Shown here: one piece after another, positions 1 through 8,125 of the stretch | Layout of the letters: each line of letters opens with the position of its first letter | Position numbering within the stretch: position 1 is the stretch's first letter | Source of the DNA: Vibrio hibernica | GTDB taxonomy: Bacteria; Pseudomonadota; Gammaproteobacteria; Enterobacterales; Vibrionaceae | Assembly: GCF_015223435.1 (NCBI RefSeq) | Contig: NZ_VHKO01000012.1 | Location: 1-64,000 of the forward strand | Length of the DNA stretch: 64,000 nucleotides | Reading direction: 5' to 3' | Program-made: the position numbers and the translations under genes | Notes under the pieces: generated by a model | Told to the model about the DNA's origin: nothing | What the model saw: only the letters and a program-made list of their open reading frames with translations | Database searches by the model: none

Positions 1-52
1 ATCTCGAATTAATGATAATTTTCACGTTCTAAAATCTGCAACTTCAAGTTAA

Positions 53-586
53 TTGGGTATATGCACTGCCACGTTAGGATTGATGTTGGCTTCAATAAGT
101 ACACTTACAATTGCGGATGAAGGTATCAGAACCAATACCAAAGTACCCTCTTATACAAATAATTCTGATATTAAAATTGGTGGGGCATTTGATCGAGGCA
201 CTAGCGTTACCGCTCAGTTTAATAATCAAATTAACCTTTCTATTGGCAGTGATGGTATCGCGAGTGATTATATTTTCTTAACCGGTAAATTTAGTCCTCA
301 ATTGCCTTTTACTTGGTATGCATCAGTGGGGGGATTTTATGATTGGGATGAGACCTGTCACGATGATTGTGGTAGATATGATAGTAATGGTAATCGGCAC
401 CATGATTCTGATCATGACTACGGTATACGTGCACCTTTTGGGCTTGATTGGAACTTTGCTAGCCGTTGGGACACTTATATACAGTTGGCTCCTGCTATTA
501 ATATACCTGATGATTTTGATCTGGAATTTCAAGGAGCGATTGGCATTCGCTATGCCTTACAAAACCTTGAGATGATCATCAGATAA
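53..586 (+). CDS. Putative outer-membrane beta-barrel protein, unknown function
   Basis: I do not recognise this 177-residue protein. A hydrophobic N-terminus ending in a plausible cleavage site (TIA before DEG, about residue 21) suggests export. The rest alternates polar and aromatic residues as beta-barrels do and finishes in strand-like segments. Residues about 98-122 form an unusual loop rich in His and Asp with two Cys (WDETCHDDC, then HHDSDHDY), which could bind metal. The start is uncertain. An in-frame stop lies just upstream of the TTG at 53, no positively charged signal-peptide n-region is seen, and an ATG at 83 preceded by TAGGA would leave only a very short signal. N-terminal damage or an unusual start is possible. 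A strong terminator follows directly. Confidence 0.6.
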   Translation: MGICTATLGLMLASISTLTIADEGIRTNTKVPSYTNNSDIKIGGAFDRGTSVTAQFNNQINLSIGSDGIASDYIFLTGKFSPQLPFTWYASVGGFYDWDETCHDDCGRYDSNGNRHHDSDHDYGIRAPFGLDWNFASRWDTYIQLAPAINIPDDFDLEFQGAIGIRYALQNLEMIIR

Positions 587-587
587 A

Positions 588-622
588 AAAGCCCATTAAC
601 TTCTGTGAAGTTAATGGGCTTT
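588..622. terminator. Bidirectional intrinsic terminator
   Basis: A perfect 16-bp stem (AAAGCCCATTAACTTC with its complement) and a TGT loop, with A-rich and T-rich flanks. It lies between the convergent upstream gene and the metPS pair and can serve both. Confidence 0.9.
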
Positions 623-636
623 CAAGTTTTTATTAT

Positions 637-732
637 CTATTTACTGTTCATTGCTCTTCGAATGCAAAGGGCAGCGCCGCCCCAGGTAATTCCAAGACCA
701 ACGATCATCATAATGATTGCACCTGTAGTCAT
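637..732 (-). CDS. metS: MetS-like small subunit of the NSS methionine/alanine transporter
   Basis: A 31-residue ORF starting MTTGAIIMMIVGLG and ending RRAMNSK. It is one hydrophobic helix with a basic C-terminal tail. Its ATG lies one base beyond the stop codon of the large transporter subunit, so translation is probably coupled. Small subunits of this size and position accompany MetP-type sodium-dependent amino-acid transporters, where they are needed for transport. The family assignment rests on size, topology, the hydrophobic-then-RR pattern and context. The terminator at 588-622 follows. Confidence 0.85.
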   Translation of the reverse strand: MTTGAIIMMIVGLGITWGGAALCIRRAMNSK

Positions 733-733
733 A

Positions 734-2206
734 TTAGGCCTCTTTTGATTTTTTAGAATTAATAACGATAGCAATAACTAGCATGGCACCAATTAAGCCC
801 CAGCCTAGTGTCAGTAGATCTGATATCTCGTAGCCACCATAACCATCAGTTACAGTTGTAATGATTTTATTGGCGAGGATAATCGCAATCATTATTGGGC
901 TTAAGAAGCGAATACATAGATCAAACCAAACCCCAATAGTCACTTCAGAAATTTTATTTGCGTACTCACGGATATCAGCTAATTTAAATAACCAGCCAAC
1001 TAGTAACAACTCAATCAAGCAACTTGCTAACAGAGCGATATTATTGATAAAGAAGTCAACTAAATCTAATAGTAATAAACCACCGTTTGTTGCAAATGAA
1101 AGAGAAACTAATAAACCAACACCACAGACTATCGAGGCGGCTTTTTTGCGTGACCATTTTAACTTATCGATAAATGCTGACGTGACGGCTTCAATGATGG
1201 AAATATGCGAACTAAGGCCTGCAACCACTAATGCTAAGAAAAATAGTGGGCCTAAAATGTAAGGAGCAGGCAACAAATTAATGGCAGCAGGAATGGTTAC
1301 GAATGCAAGCCCAACACCTGCACTGACTACATCAGTTAATGCTTTACCTTGCTCTTGAGCCATATAACCCAGTACAGAGAAAATCAAAATACCTGCAACA
1401 ATTGAGAAACCACAGTTAATTAAAACCGTCATTAAAGCATTGTTACTGATGTCGGACTTTTCTGGTAGGTAGCTCGAATAAGCGAGCATGATGGCAAAAC
1501 CAACCGATAGGGTAAAGAAAATTTGCCCATAAGCCGCTGCCCATACGGTAGGATCGGTTAATTTGCTGAAATCAGGTTCAAATAAATAGTTCAAACCGTC
1601 TAATGCACCAGGTAAGAAAATCATACGACCGATAAGAGCAATCACCATGATAAATAATACAGGCATCATAATTTTACCTGCGCGCTCAATGCCACCTTTA
1701 ATACCACTGAAAATAGCTGAAAAGGTAATGCCCCAAGCGACAATCATAGGAATCGCAATGTGCCATTGGATGCTACCTAGTTTACTTGGGCTGTTGTCTG
1801 AACCTAGCTGTAGGTATTCGCCAAAGAAATAAGCGTTAGGATCGGTGCCCCAACCTTGATTAACGGCAAGGCCTACATAAGATATTGCCCAGCCAATTAT
1901 AGCGATGTAGTAAACACCAATCACCGCTGCAATCATTACTTGAAACCAACCAAGCCATTCAAATTTAGAATTGATTTTAGACAGCGTCTTTGGTGCCGCG
2001 CCACGGAATTTGTGGCCCATGGTGAATTCTAAAATCATAAAAGGAATACCAGCGGTGAGCATGGCAAAAAGGTAGGGGATAAAGAAAGCACCGCCGCCAT
2101 TTTCATACGCCATGTATGGAAAGCGCCAAATATTTCCTAGGCCGATGGCTGAACCAACTGCTGCTAGAACAAAGCCCGTACGTGAGCCCCATTGTTCTCG
2201 TTTCAT
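734..2206 (-). CDS. metP: Sodium-dependent amino-acid transporter, NSS family (MetP-like)
   Basis: A 490-residue inner-membrane protein of the neurotransmitter:sodium symporter family. TM1 carries the family signature GSAIGLGNIWRFPY (about residues 18-31), which forms the sodium and substrate site in LeuT-type proteins. About eleven or twelve helices follow, as is usual for bacterial members. The ATG at 2206 has a good Shine-Dalgarno (AGAGGA) about 7 bases upstream. The small subunit immediately downstream supports methionine/alanine uptake rather than another NSS substrate, but substrate cannot be read from the sequence alone. Confidence 0.88.
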   Translation of the reverse strand: MKREQWGSRTGFVLAAVGSAIGLGNIWRFPYMAYENGGGAFFIPYLFAMLTAGIPFMILEFTMGHKFRGAAPKTLSKINSKFEWLGWFQVMIAAVIGVYYIAIIGWAISYVGLAVNQGWGTDPNAYFFGEYLQLGSDNSPSKLGSIQWHIAIPMIVAWGITFSAIFSGIKGGIERAGKIMMPVLFIMVIALIGRMIFLPGALDGLNYLFEPDFSKLTDPTVWAAAYGQIFFTLSVGFAIMLAYSSYLPEKSDISNNALMTVLINCGFSIVAGILIFSVLGYMAQEQGKALTDVVSAGVGLAFVTIPAAINLLPAPYILGPLFFLALVVAGLSSHISIIEAVTSAFIDKLKWSRKKAASIVCGVGLLVSLSFATNGGLLLLDLVDFFINNIALLASCLIELLLVGWLFKLADIREYANKISEVTIGVWFDLCIRFLSPIMIAIILANKIITTVTDGYGGYEISDLLTLGWGLIGAMLVIAIVINSKKSKEA

Positions 2207-2661
2207 ATTTACATCCTCTGTAACTGTATCCGTCCAAGTTATTTATCCATTTTTTTTGGATTTTTATTCTATTATAGAGCTAACTTTTTAGATTATTATG
2301 CTGATAGTGTGAAAGTGTCGTACAAGAAAGTGGTGTTATTCACTTTACCCTAAGATAAGGGTATCGGTAGAGGGAAAGTAACGCAATAGGTAACAACAGT
2401 GCTGGGGTTTTCTTGCCGTAAAGTATCGTACTTGATATTTTTATCATTATGTTATGATTAACTGCTTGCTTGCTTGCTTGCTGGTGGGTAGTGTTATTAT
2501 CTGTTTTTTTGTTTATTGTCATTATTTATATGATGTGAAAGTTCGTGATCTATATGTTGTTTAAATGTTCAGTTTTTTGATGTGTGACGATATTTTGTGC
2601 TAAATTATTAAATGTCCTGCATATTAGAATTTCCATTGTTTTTACCTTTAGGAGTATTATT
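2207..2661. other. Intergenic region with simple repeats
   Basis: AT-rich spacer between the divergent metP and the small gene at 2662. A perfect TATAAT on the minus strand (2271-2276) could be the metP -10 box. A TGCT x5 tract lies at 2463-2482. A 60-codon minus-strand ORF (2340-2522) has no ribosome site and low-complexity composition, so I do not call it a gene. Confidence 0.5.
2463..2482. repeat. Tetranucleotide repeat TGCT x5
   Basis: Five perfect copies of TGCT in non-coding sequence. The tract is short but perfect, and lies about 260 bases upstream of the larger 8-bp repeat. Confidence 0.85.
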
Positions 2662-2751
2662 ATGAGTTGTGATTTTAAAATTGCCTTATCTATTATTGGC
2701 AGCATTATAGTTGTCTTAGCTGCGTTCGTGACTATCGTAACTATTTATTAG
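2662..2751 (+). CDS. Small single-helix membrane protein (29 aa)
   Basis: ATG at 2662 is preceded by TAGGAG with 7-base spacing, a very good ribosome site. The product starts MSCDFKIALSIIGSIIVV and continues as one hydrophobic helix to ITIY-like C-terminal residues. No homologue recognised. The stop codon lies inside the first units of the 8-bp repeat that runs on towards the patatin gene. Size, SD and helix make a real membrane peptide plausible. A leader-type role for the next gene is also possible. Confidence 0.55.
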   Translation: MSCDFKIALSIIGSIIVVLAAFVTIVTIY

Positions 2752-2804
2752 ATTATTAGATTATTAGATTATTAGATTATTAGATTATTAGATTATTAGA
2801 TTAT
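2745..2804. repeat. 8-bp tandem repeat (GATTATTA, about 7.5 copies)
   Basis: The G of each unit recurs at 2751, 2759, 2767, 2775, 2783, 2791 and 2799, giving about 60 bp of nearly perfect period-8 sequence. It overlaps the stop of the 29-residue ORF and ends 20 bases before the patatin GTG, just ahead of its GGAGG ribosome site. Confidence 0.95.
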
Positions 2805-2823
2805 GTAAACTGTTGGAGGTTAT

Positions 2824-4017
2824 GTGAATAACAGTGGGATTGTGACAAATGAAAATACTTCTGTTGATCATGACATCTTAAACAAATACTCAAAGGGAAA
2901 ACATGCTTTAGTTGCCCAGGGTGGGGGACAAAAAGGTATTTTTACTACTGGAGTATTAGACAGTTTTCTTGCTGCTTCTGTTGATCCATTTGATGTGTTT
3001 TATGGTACTTCAGCGGGCGCTTTAAATATTACCTCTTTTCTTGCAAGACAGGTCGGTTTAGGTAAAGCCTTTATTACCGATTTAACTACCACACCTGATT
3101 TTTTCCGTTTATTTGCCCATGTTCGAAATAAGCAAAGGCTTAACCTTGATTGGGCTTTTGAACAGCTTCATTCTCCACCTTATTGGTTAGACATGGATGT
3201 AGCTCGTTATTCTCTCGGTGAACGAGATGCTTTTGCTGCAGTGACAAACATTACTGATTTACATGATGAATATTTACCTATTATGGTAACCGACTGGCTT
3301 GATGTGCTAAGAGCGACATGTGCAATTCCCGGTCTTTATCGTAAAGAAGTACAAATCAATGGGAATCGATATATTGATGGCGGTGTGTCGGCATCTATTC
3401 CTGCACAAGAAGCATGGCGACAAGGTGCACGTTTGATTAGTGTTATTAGGACGGAACCTATTGGGTTACCAATAGAAGTCGAAGATGAAACGACAGAGAC
3501 ATTTTTAAATCGTGTTGGCTTGAATCATCATTTTGAAGCTCTGCAAGATAGAATTGTTAAACGTACCGCTGGTTGGAGGCAAGATTTAAGTAGTTTTGTT
3601 CAACAAAGAATTGAGAAATCATTACAAGTGATTACGGATAAACATAAGCCGTTATTAAATGGTGGTCGATGGCTCTTTGGTGGAAGTGATGTTTATCGTT
3701 TGTGCCATTTAATGGGTGATCAATTTGATGCAGGTTTAATGGATATGCTTTTAGTGCATCACCAAACTTATTCGATGACACATAACTTCATGATCAATCC
3801 ACCGGATGATTGCTACGTATTACAAATTGCCCCAGAGCAACCTTTAAAAGCGTCATCACTGTTAAGCAAGCTTGATGATTTAGAACATGATTATCAAATG
3901 GGGATACAAGCTGGAATTAAATATGTTGAATTGCTTTCTAGCTTAAAGAATAAACCGGAGATGATTCATCCATCAGCCTATATTCGCTCGAATAAACGTT
4001 GGTTAGATACTAAGTAA
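2824..4017 (+). CDS. Patatin-like phospholipase family protein (YjjU-like)
   Basis: A 397-residue patatin-domain protein. It has the glycine-rich oxyanion loop GGGQKG (about 33-38), the nucleophile elbow GTSAG with Ser63, and the second dyad residue in DGG (Asp185). The sequence around these motifs (FTTGVLDSF, DVFYGTSAGALN, WLDVLRATCAIPGLYR, RYIDGGVSASIP) follows E. coli YjjU, with extra sequence after the catalytic core. It is predicted to hydrolyse acyl lipids; the natural substrate is unknown. The GTG start is chosen because GGAGG lies 4 bases upstream and the overlapping ATG at 2822 is followed at once by a stop. No signal peptide is seen, so it is probably cytoplasmic or membrane-peripheral. 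Confidence 0.88.
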   Translation: MNNSGIVTNENTSVDHDILNKYSKGKHALVAQGGGQKGIFTTGVLDSFLAASVDPFDVFYGTSAGALNITSFLARQVGLGKAFITDLTTTPDFFRLFAHVRNKQRLNLDWAFEQLHSPPYWLDMDVARYSLGERDAFAAVTNITDLHDEYLPIMVTDWLDVLRATCAIPGLYRKEVQINGNRYIDGGVSASIPAQEAWRQGARLISVIRTEPIGLPIEVEDETTETFLNRVGLNHHFEALQDRIVKRTAGWRQDLSSFVQQRIEKSLQVITDKHKPLLNGGRWLFGGSDVYRLCHLMGDQFDAGLMDMLLVHHQTYSMTHNFMINPPDDCYVLQIAPEQPLKASSLLSKLDDLEHDYQMGIQAGIKYVELLSSLKNKPEMIHPSAYIRSNKRWLDTK

Positions 4018-4030
4018 TTACCAGTTATGA

Positions 4031-4065
4031 GCCAATGCCGTTGGTTTTTAATCAATGGCATTGGC
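4031..4065. terminator. Hairpin between convergent genes
   Basis: GCCAATGCC pairs perfectly with GGCATTGGC around a 17-base loop, between the ends of the patatin gene and pykA. No clear T-run follows on either strand, so termination is likely but not certain. Confidence 0.5.
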
Positions 4066-4101
4066 GTTCACTAAAGTATTTTATTATATTCAGACGATTT
4101 A

Positions 4102-5547
4102 TTATTCGACTTCAATAATCCTCATGCAGTTAGTTGACCCGACTAAATCCATCACATCCCCTTGGGTAATAATGACAATATCGCCCTTAGTTAATAAGTG
4201 CTTGTCTTTAAGTGTTTGAATTGCTTGATTGGCAGACGGTAGACCAGATCCGGCATCATTATCGAAATAAACAGGTGTAACACCACGATAAAGTGCAGCA
4301 CGGTTTAATGTGCTTTCGTTACGAGATAAAGCAAAAATCGGTAGGCCAGAACTTAAACGAGACATCATTAACGCCGTACGACCAGATTCTGTTAATGAAA
4401 TCATGGCAGTAATCCCTTCCATGTGGTTGGCAGAATACATGGTTGCCATTGCGATGGTTTCTTCAGCCGAGGCAAACTTGCGATCTAGGCGATAATTAGA
4501 AACATTGATGGACGGCATCTTTTCTGCACCAACACAGACTTCTGCCATGGATTTCACTGTCTCAACAGGAAATTGTCCAGCCGCGGTTTCTGCAGATAAC
4601 ATCACTGCATCGGTACCATCTAAAACCGCATTGGCCACATCCATTACTTCTGCTCGAGTGGGCATTGGGCTATTAATCATAGACTCCATCATTTGAGTGG
4701 CTGTGATCACATTGCGATTTAAGCTACGAGCACGACGTATTAACTGCTTTTGAACGCCAACAAGCTCAGGGTCACCAATCTCTACCCCAAGATCGCCACG
4801 GGCAACCATCACCACATCAGAGGCAAGAATAATATCGTCCATTGCAGCCTCACTGGCGACAGTTTCAGCGCGTTCTACCTTTGCCACCAATTTGGCTTCT
4901 AAGCCAGCATCACGTGCTAAACGGCGAGCATAATTCATATCTTCGCCATTACGAGGGAAGGAAATGGCAAGGTAATCAACTTTAATTTTTGCGGCGGTGA
5001 GAATATCTTGTTTGTCTTTTTCGGTTAAGGCATCAGCAGATAGACCACCGCCTTTTTTATTGATCCCCTTATTATTTGATAAAGGGCCTGCAACGGTTAC
5101 TTCTGTATGAATTTTAGTTCCTTCAACAGACAGAACTTTAAGCTGTACTCGACCATCATCAAGCAACAATATGTCACCTGAATAGACGTCGTTAGGTAGT
5201 TCTTTATAGTCTACGCCTACAGAATGTTGGTCGCCTTGCCCTTTTTCAAGTTCGCTGTCTAAAGTGAATTTGTCACCAATGCTAAGCTGAATTTTTCCAT
5301 CTTTAAATGTGGACACCCTAATTTTAGGGCCCTGTAAGTCACCTAAAATAGCAACATGGATACCGAGTTTTGCGGCGATAGTACGGACTTTTTCAGCTCG
5401 AATAATGTGATCTTCAGCTGAGCCATGTGAAAAGTTCATTCGTACGACACTAGCACCTGCTTTAATAATATCTTCGAGCACATTATCTTTATCTGTCGCA
5501 GGCCCTAAAGTGGTCACGATTTTAGTACGTCTCAATTTTATTGACAT
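4102..5547 (-). CDS. pykA: Pyruvate kinase, PykA type
   Basis: A 481-residue glycolytic enzyme that converts phosphoenolpyruvate and ADP to pyruvate and ATP. The N-terminus ([15 protein letters not shown]) and the length match E. coli PykA (480 aa) rather than PykF (470 aa). Visible landmarks are RMNFSHG in the active site, DLQGPKIR, the catalytic-lysine segment [21 protein letters not shown], and [10 protein letters not shown] with [16 protein letters not shown]. The C-terminal allosteric domain is intact. The gene is divergent from mlc, separated by a 317-base region. Confidence 0.97.
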   Translation of the reverse strand: MSIKLRRTKIVTTLGPATDKDNVLEDIIKAGASVVRMNFSHGSAEDHIIRAEKVRTIAAKLGIHVAILGDLQGPKIRVSTFKDGKIQLSIGDKFTLDSELEKGQGDQHSVGVDYKELPNDVYSGDILLLDDGRVQLKVLSVEGTKIHTEVTVAGPLSNNKGINKKGGGLSADALTEKDKQDILTAAKIKVDYLAISFPRNGEDMNYARRLARDAGLEAKLVAKVERAETVASEAAMDDIILASDVVMVARGDLGVEIGDPELVGVQKQLIRRARSLNRNVITATQMMESMINSPMPTRAEVMDVANAVLDGTDAVMLSAETAAGQFPVETVKSMAEVCVGAEKMPSINVSNYRLDRKFASAEETIAMATMYSANHMEGITAMISLTESGRTALMMSRLSSGLPIFALSRNESTLNRAALYRGVTPVYFDNDAGSGLPSANQAIQTLKDKHLLTKGDIVIITQGDVMDLVGSTNCMRIIEVE

Positions 5548-5864
5548 GAAAACTCCATTTTTTGGTTACTCGATTAATCATAAACGTCAGTGATACTTAA
5601 GCTTAAGTTATCATTAAATAGCGGCTTGTTTATGAGTAAATGTCTATTTTGTGGTTTACGCAGCATAGTCATATCAGACTTATATTATGTTAATTGTAAG
5701 CGTTAGCGTGGCAGTCAATAATGGGTATTATGATGTCCATTTAGCATTTTGTTTCGTTAAAATAGGTTATAACCGTGATATCTATCACGCTCCTCTACCA
5801 TCAGGCTTCACAATTACTTCGCAGTGTAAAAAAATTGCATTCTAAACTTTATTAGGAGTACGTT
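5548..5864. other. pykA-mlc divergent regulatory region
   Basis: A 317-base spacer carrying promoters for both genes. It holds a GTGA-N6-TCAC palindrome (listed separately) and an AT-rich imperfect palindrome near 5750-5765 (TTTTGTTTCGTTAAAA) of the general form of Mlc operators. Mlc autoregulation is known in E. coli, but the site here is only a guess. Confidence 0.45.
5773..5790. promoter_or_regulatory. Candidate CRP site upstream of mlc
   Basis: The half-sites GTGA and TCAC are spaced by six bases (TATCTA), giving a perfect inner palindrome. The flanking positions are C and G rather than the preferred T and A. It sits about 75 bases before the mlc start. CRP control of mlc is known in E. 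coli. Confidence 0.5.
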
Positions 5865-7079
5865 ATGTACATGGCTCAACCTGGTCATATTGATCAAATA
5901 AAGCAAGTAAACAGTGGGCGTGTATATAAATTAATCGATCAGTATGGACCTATCTCACGTATTGATTTGTCAAAACTTAGCGGCCTTGCGCCGGCCAGTA
6001 TTACTAAAATTTCACGTGAACTGATGGATGGGCACTTAATACATGAAACGGTAGTGCAAGAAACGACCAGTCGAGGACGACCAGCGGTTGGGTTGCAAAC
6101 TAATAATGAAGGATGGCAATTTCTTTCTATCCGGTTAGGAAAGGGATATTTAATTATTGCTTTACATGGATTGGGTGCAGAGGTCTTAGTTGAGCATCGT
6201 GTGATCATAGAAGAGCGAGATCAAGTTTCGCTGCTTAAAAGAATACTCCTTGAAATCGAACAATTTTTTTCAACATTTTCAGATCAAGTAGAGCGTGTGA
6301 CCAGTATTGCTTTAACCTTACCTGCATTAGTCGATTTCTCTCAAGGTATGGTTATTCAGATGCCTTTTTATCACATTGAGAAACTGGCCTTGGGTCCTGC
6401 GATTTATGAAAAAACGGGGCTTCCAGTTTTTATTGCGAATGATCTGAGCGCATGGGCCTTAGCTGAAATGTTATTTGGATATTCTCAGGAAGTCGATAAT
6501 TCACTGTTGCTTAGTAACTTTCAAGGCGTGAGTGTTGGCGTCATTGTAAATGGTCGTCTTATTTATAATCGCTTTGGTAATATTGGTGAGTTGGGTCATA
6601 TGCAAATTGATCCCAATGGAGGCATGTGCCATTGCGGTAAAAAAGGCTGCTTAGATACGGTAGCATCGGCTGAATCGGTCTGTGAGTTTGTCATTGAAGC
6701 ATTAAATGCTGGCGTAACATCCACCTTGGATATTAATAACATTACGATTGAAACGATTTGCAGTGCCGCATTGAGTGATGACGCATTGGCGGTGCAAGTC
6801 ATTGAACAGTTAGGCCGAGATCTTGGCAAAGGTATCGCGATGATGGTTAATATTTTCAGCCCCGAGAAAATCTTATTGGGCGGAGCTTTAAATCAAGCCA
6901 AATCAATTCTCTACCCAGTGATCCTTGATACATTGAGGAAACAAACACTTTACCCAGAACATCGAGAAATCCCATTAGCCGAAAGCTGTTTCTATACTCA
7001 AACCACAATGCCTGGCGCTGCACTGATTAAACAGGCTCTATATAATGGCGATTTATTATTAAAGGTAAATGAAGGGTAA
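5865..7079 (+). CDS. mlc: ROK-family transcriptional regulator Mlc
   Basis: A 404-residue repressor. In enterics Mlc represses PTS and sugar-uptake genes and is released when it is captured by unphosphorylated EIICB-Glc. The N-terminus (QPGHIDQIKQ, then LIDQYGPISRIDLS) is very close to E. coli Mlc and forms the winged helix-turn-helix (about 15-75). The ROK domain follows, with its zinc site His245, Cys255, Cys257 and Cys262 in GHMQIDPNGGMCHCGKKGC. MVNIFSPEKILLGG marks the C-terminal lobe. ATG at 5865 follows TAGGAG, and a second in-frame ATG is two codons on. It lies divergent from pykA. Confidence 0.93.
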   Translation: MYMAQPGHIDQIKQVNSGRVYKLIDQYGPISRIDLSKLSGLAPASITKISRELMDGHLIHETVVQETTSRGRPAVGLQTNNEGWQFLSIRLGKGYLIIALHGLGAEVLVEHRVIIEERDQVSLLKRILLEIEQFFSTFSDQVERVTSIALTLPALVDFSQGMVIQMPFYHIEKLALGPAIYEKTGLPVFIANDLSAWALAEMLFGYSQEVDNSLLLSNFQGVSVGVIVNGRLIYNRFGNIGELGHMQIDPNGGMCHCGKKGCLDTVASAESVCEFVIEALNAGVTSTLDINNITIETICSAALSDDALAVQVIEQLGRDLGKGIAMMVNIFSPEKILLGGALNQAKSILYPVILDTLRKQTLYPEHREIPLAESCFYTQTTMPGAALIKQALYNGDLLLKVNEG

Positions 7080-7116
7080 TCATCATTCGATCTAATTCTT
7101 ATTAGTTCTGATCAAA

Positions 7117-7154
7117 AAAACAACCACGACAGTCATTACTGCCGTGGTTGTTTT
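7117..7154. terminator. Bidirectional terminator between mlc and yciK
   Basis: The stem AAAACAACCACG...CGTGGTTGTTTT has one internal mismatch and A- and T-runs outside. It separates the convergent mlc and yciK. Confidence 0.88.
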
Positions 7155-7185
7155 GTCTTAAGAGTAAAAACCTAAGTTGCTTAGA

Positions 7186-7926
7186 TTACTTAGGTTGAGC
7201 GTCAATACATTGTCCTTGTACGGCTACGCATTCATTAGACATTAAATATAAATAAAGCGGCATGATTTCTGCGGGTGTTTTTAATAAATGAGCATCTTCT
7301 GCTGGGTAAGCAGAAGCACGCATTTTGGTACGAGTTGCACCGGGATTAATTGCGTTCACTCTGACATTGGTATCGGTCAACTCGTCAGCTAAGGTTTTCA
7401 TCATACCTTCGGTAGCAAACTTAGAAATAGCATAGCTTGCCCAATAAGCCTTACCAACATGCCCAACCGTTGAAGAGGTAAATACAATGCGGCCATGCTC
7501 TGAAATAAGTATTAAGGGTAAAACAGCTTGAGTCATTAGTAGCTGCGCTTTCACGTTAATTTGCATGACTTCATCAAAAGTAGATTCTTCAATTTGTTCA
7601 AATGGAGTCAGGACGCCCAACATACCGGCGTTGTGTAAGATGCCATCTAGTCTGCCAAATTGTTGCTTAATGGTGGATGCCATATCAATGTAGTGCTGTT
7701 TAGTTGCTCCTTGCATATCAAGAGGAATGATTGCGGCTTGAGGATAACCTTTTGCTTCAATTTCATCATACACAGCTTCTAATTTGGCTACGGTTCTCCC
7801 TAGTAGAATTACGGTGGCGCCAGATTGGGCATAATGCAAAGCGGCTTCTTTCCCAATACCATCACCAGCTCCAGTGACTAAAATGACTTTATTGACGAGC
7901 GTATTGGCAGAGACGTTATAATTCAC
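7186..7926 (-). CDS. yciK: SDR-family oxidoreductase YciK
   Basis: A 246-residue short-chain dehydrogenase/reductase. It has the NAD(P)-binding glycine motif TGAGDGIG (18-25), the LHNAGMLG motif (NAG), and the catalytic Ser in TSSTVGHVG with Tyr and Lys in YWASYAISK. The C-terminal INPGATRTKMRASAYP and TPAEIMPLYLYLM match E. coli YciK closely. The substrate is unknown. In enterics yciK lies next to sohB, and here it is divergent from sohB, supporting orthology. Confidence 0.92.
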   Translation of the reverse strand: MNYNVSANTLVNKVILVTGAGDGIGKEAALHYAQSGATVILLGRTVAKLEAVYDEIEAKGYPQAAIIPLDMQGATKQHYIDMASTIKQQFGRLDGILHNAGMLGVLTPFEQIEESTFDEVMQINVKAQLLMTQAVLPLILISEHGRIVFTSSTVGHVGKAYWASYAISKFATEGMMKTLADELTDTNVRVNAINPGATRTKMRASAYPAEDAHLLKTPAEIMPLYLYLMSNECVAVQGQCIDAQPK

Positions 7927-8125
7927 GAAGTTTTCCTTATGGCAGATCTTTTATCTCGGGCGAGATACATTGAATTGTGAAAATAGGGGGTGTCTAGCCC
8001 TATTTAAGTTTATCTATATTTAAGTGTGGTTAGATGCGTTCTTTGCGCTTTATTTTAGGCAGACGCTGCACCTTAAGTTGTTTCGGTATACAATACACCA
8101 ATTGATTGTATATGAGGAAATGACA

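Noticed and set aside
2340-2522. 60-codon minus-strand ORF containing the TGCT repeat
   Set aside because: No Shine-Dalgarno, low-complexity Gln/Asn/Thr start and no recognisable domain.
8024-8125. N-terminal extension of SohB
   Set aside because: The ribosome site and alignment both point to the TTG at 8126; the upstream stretch has no family similarity.
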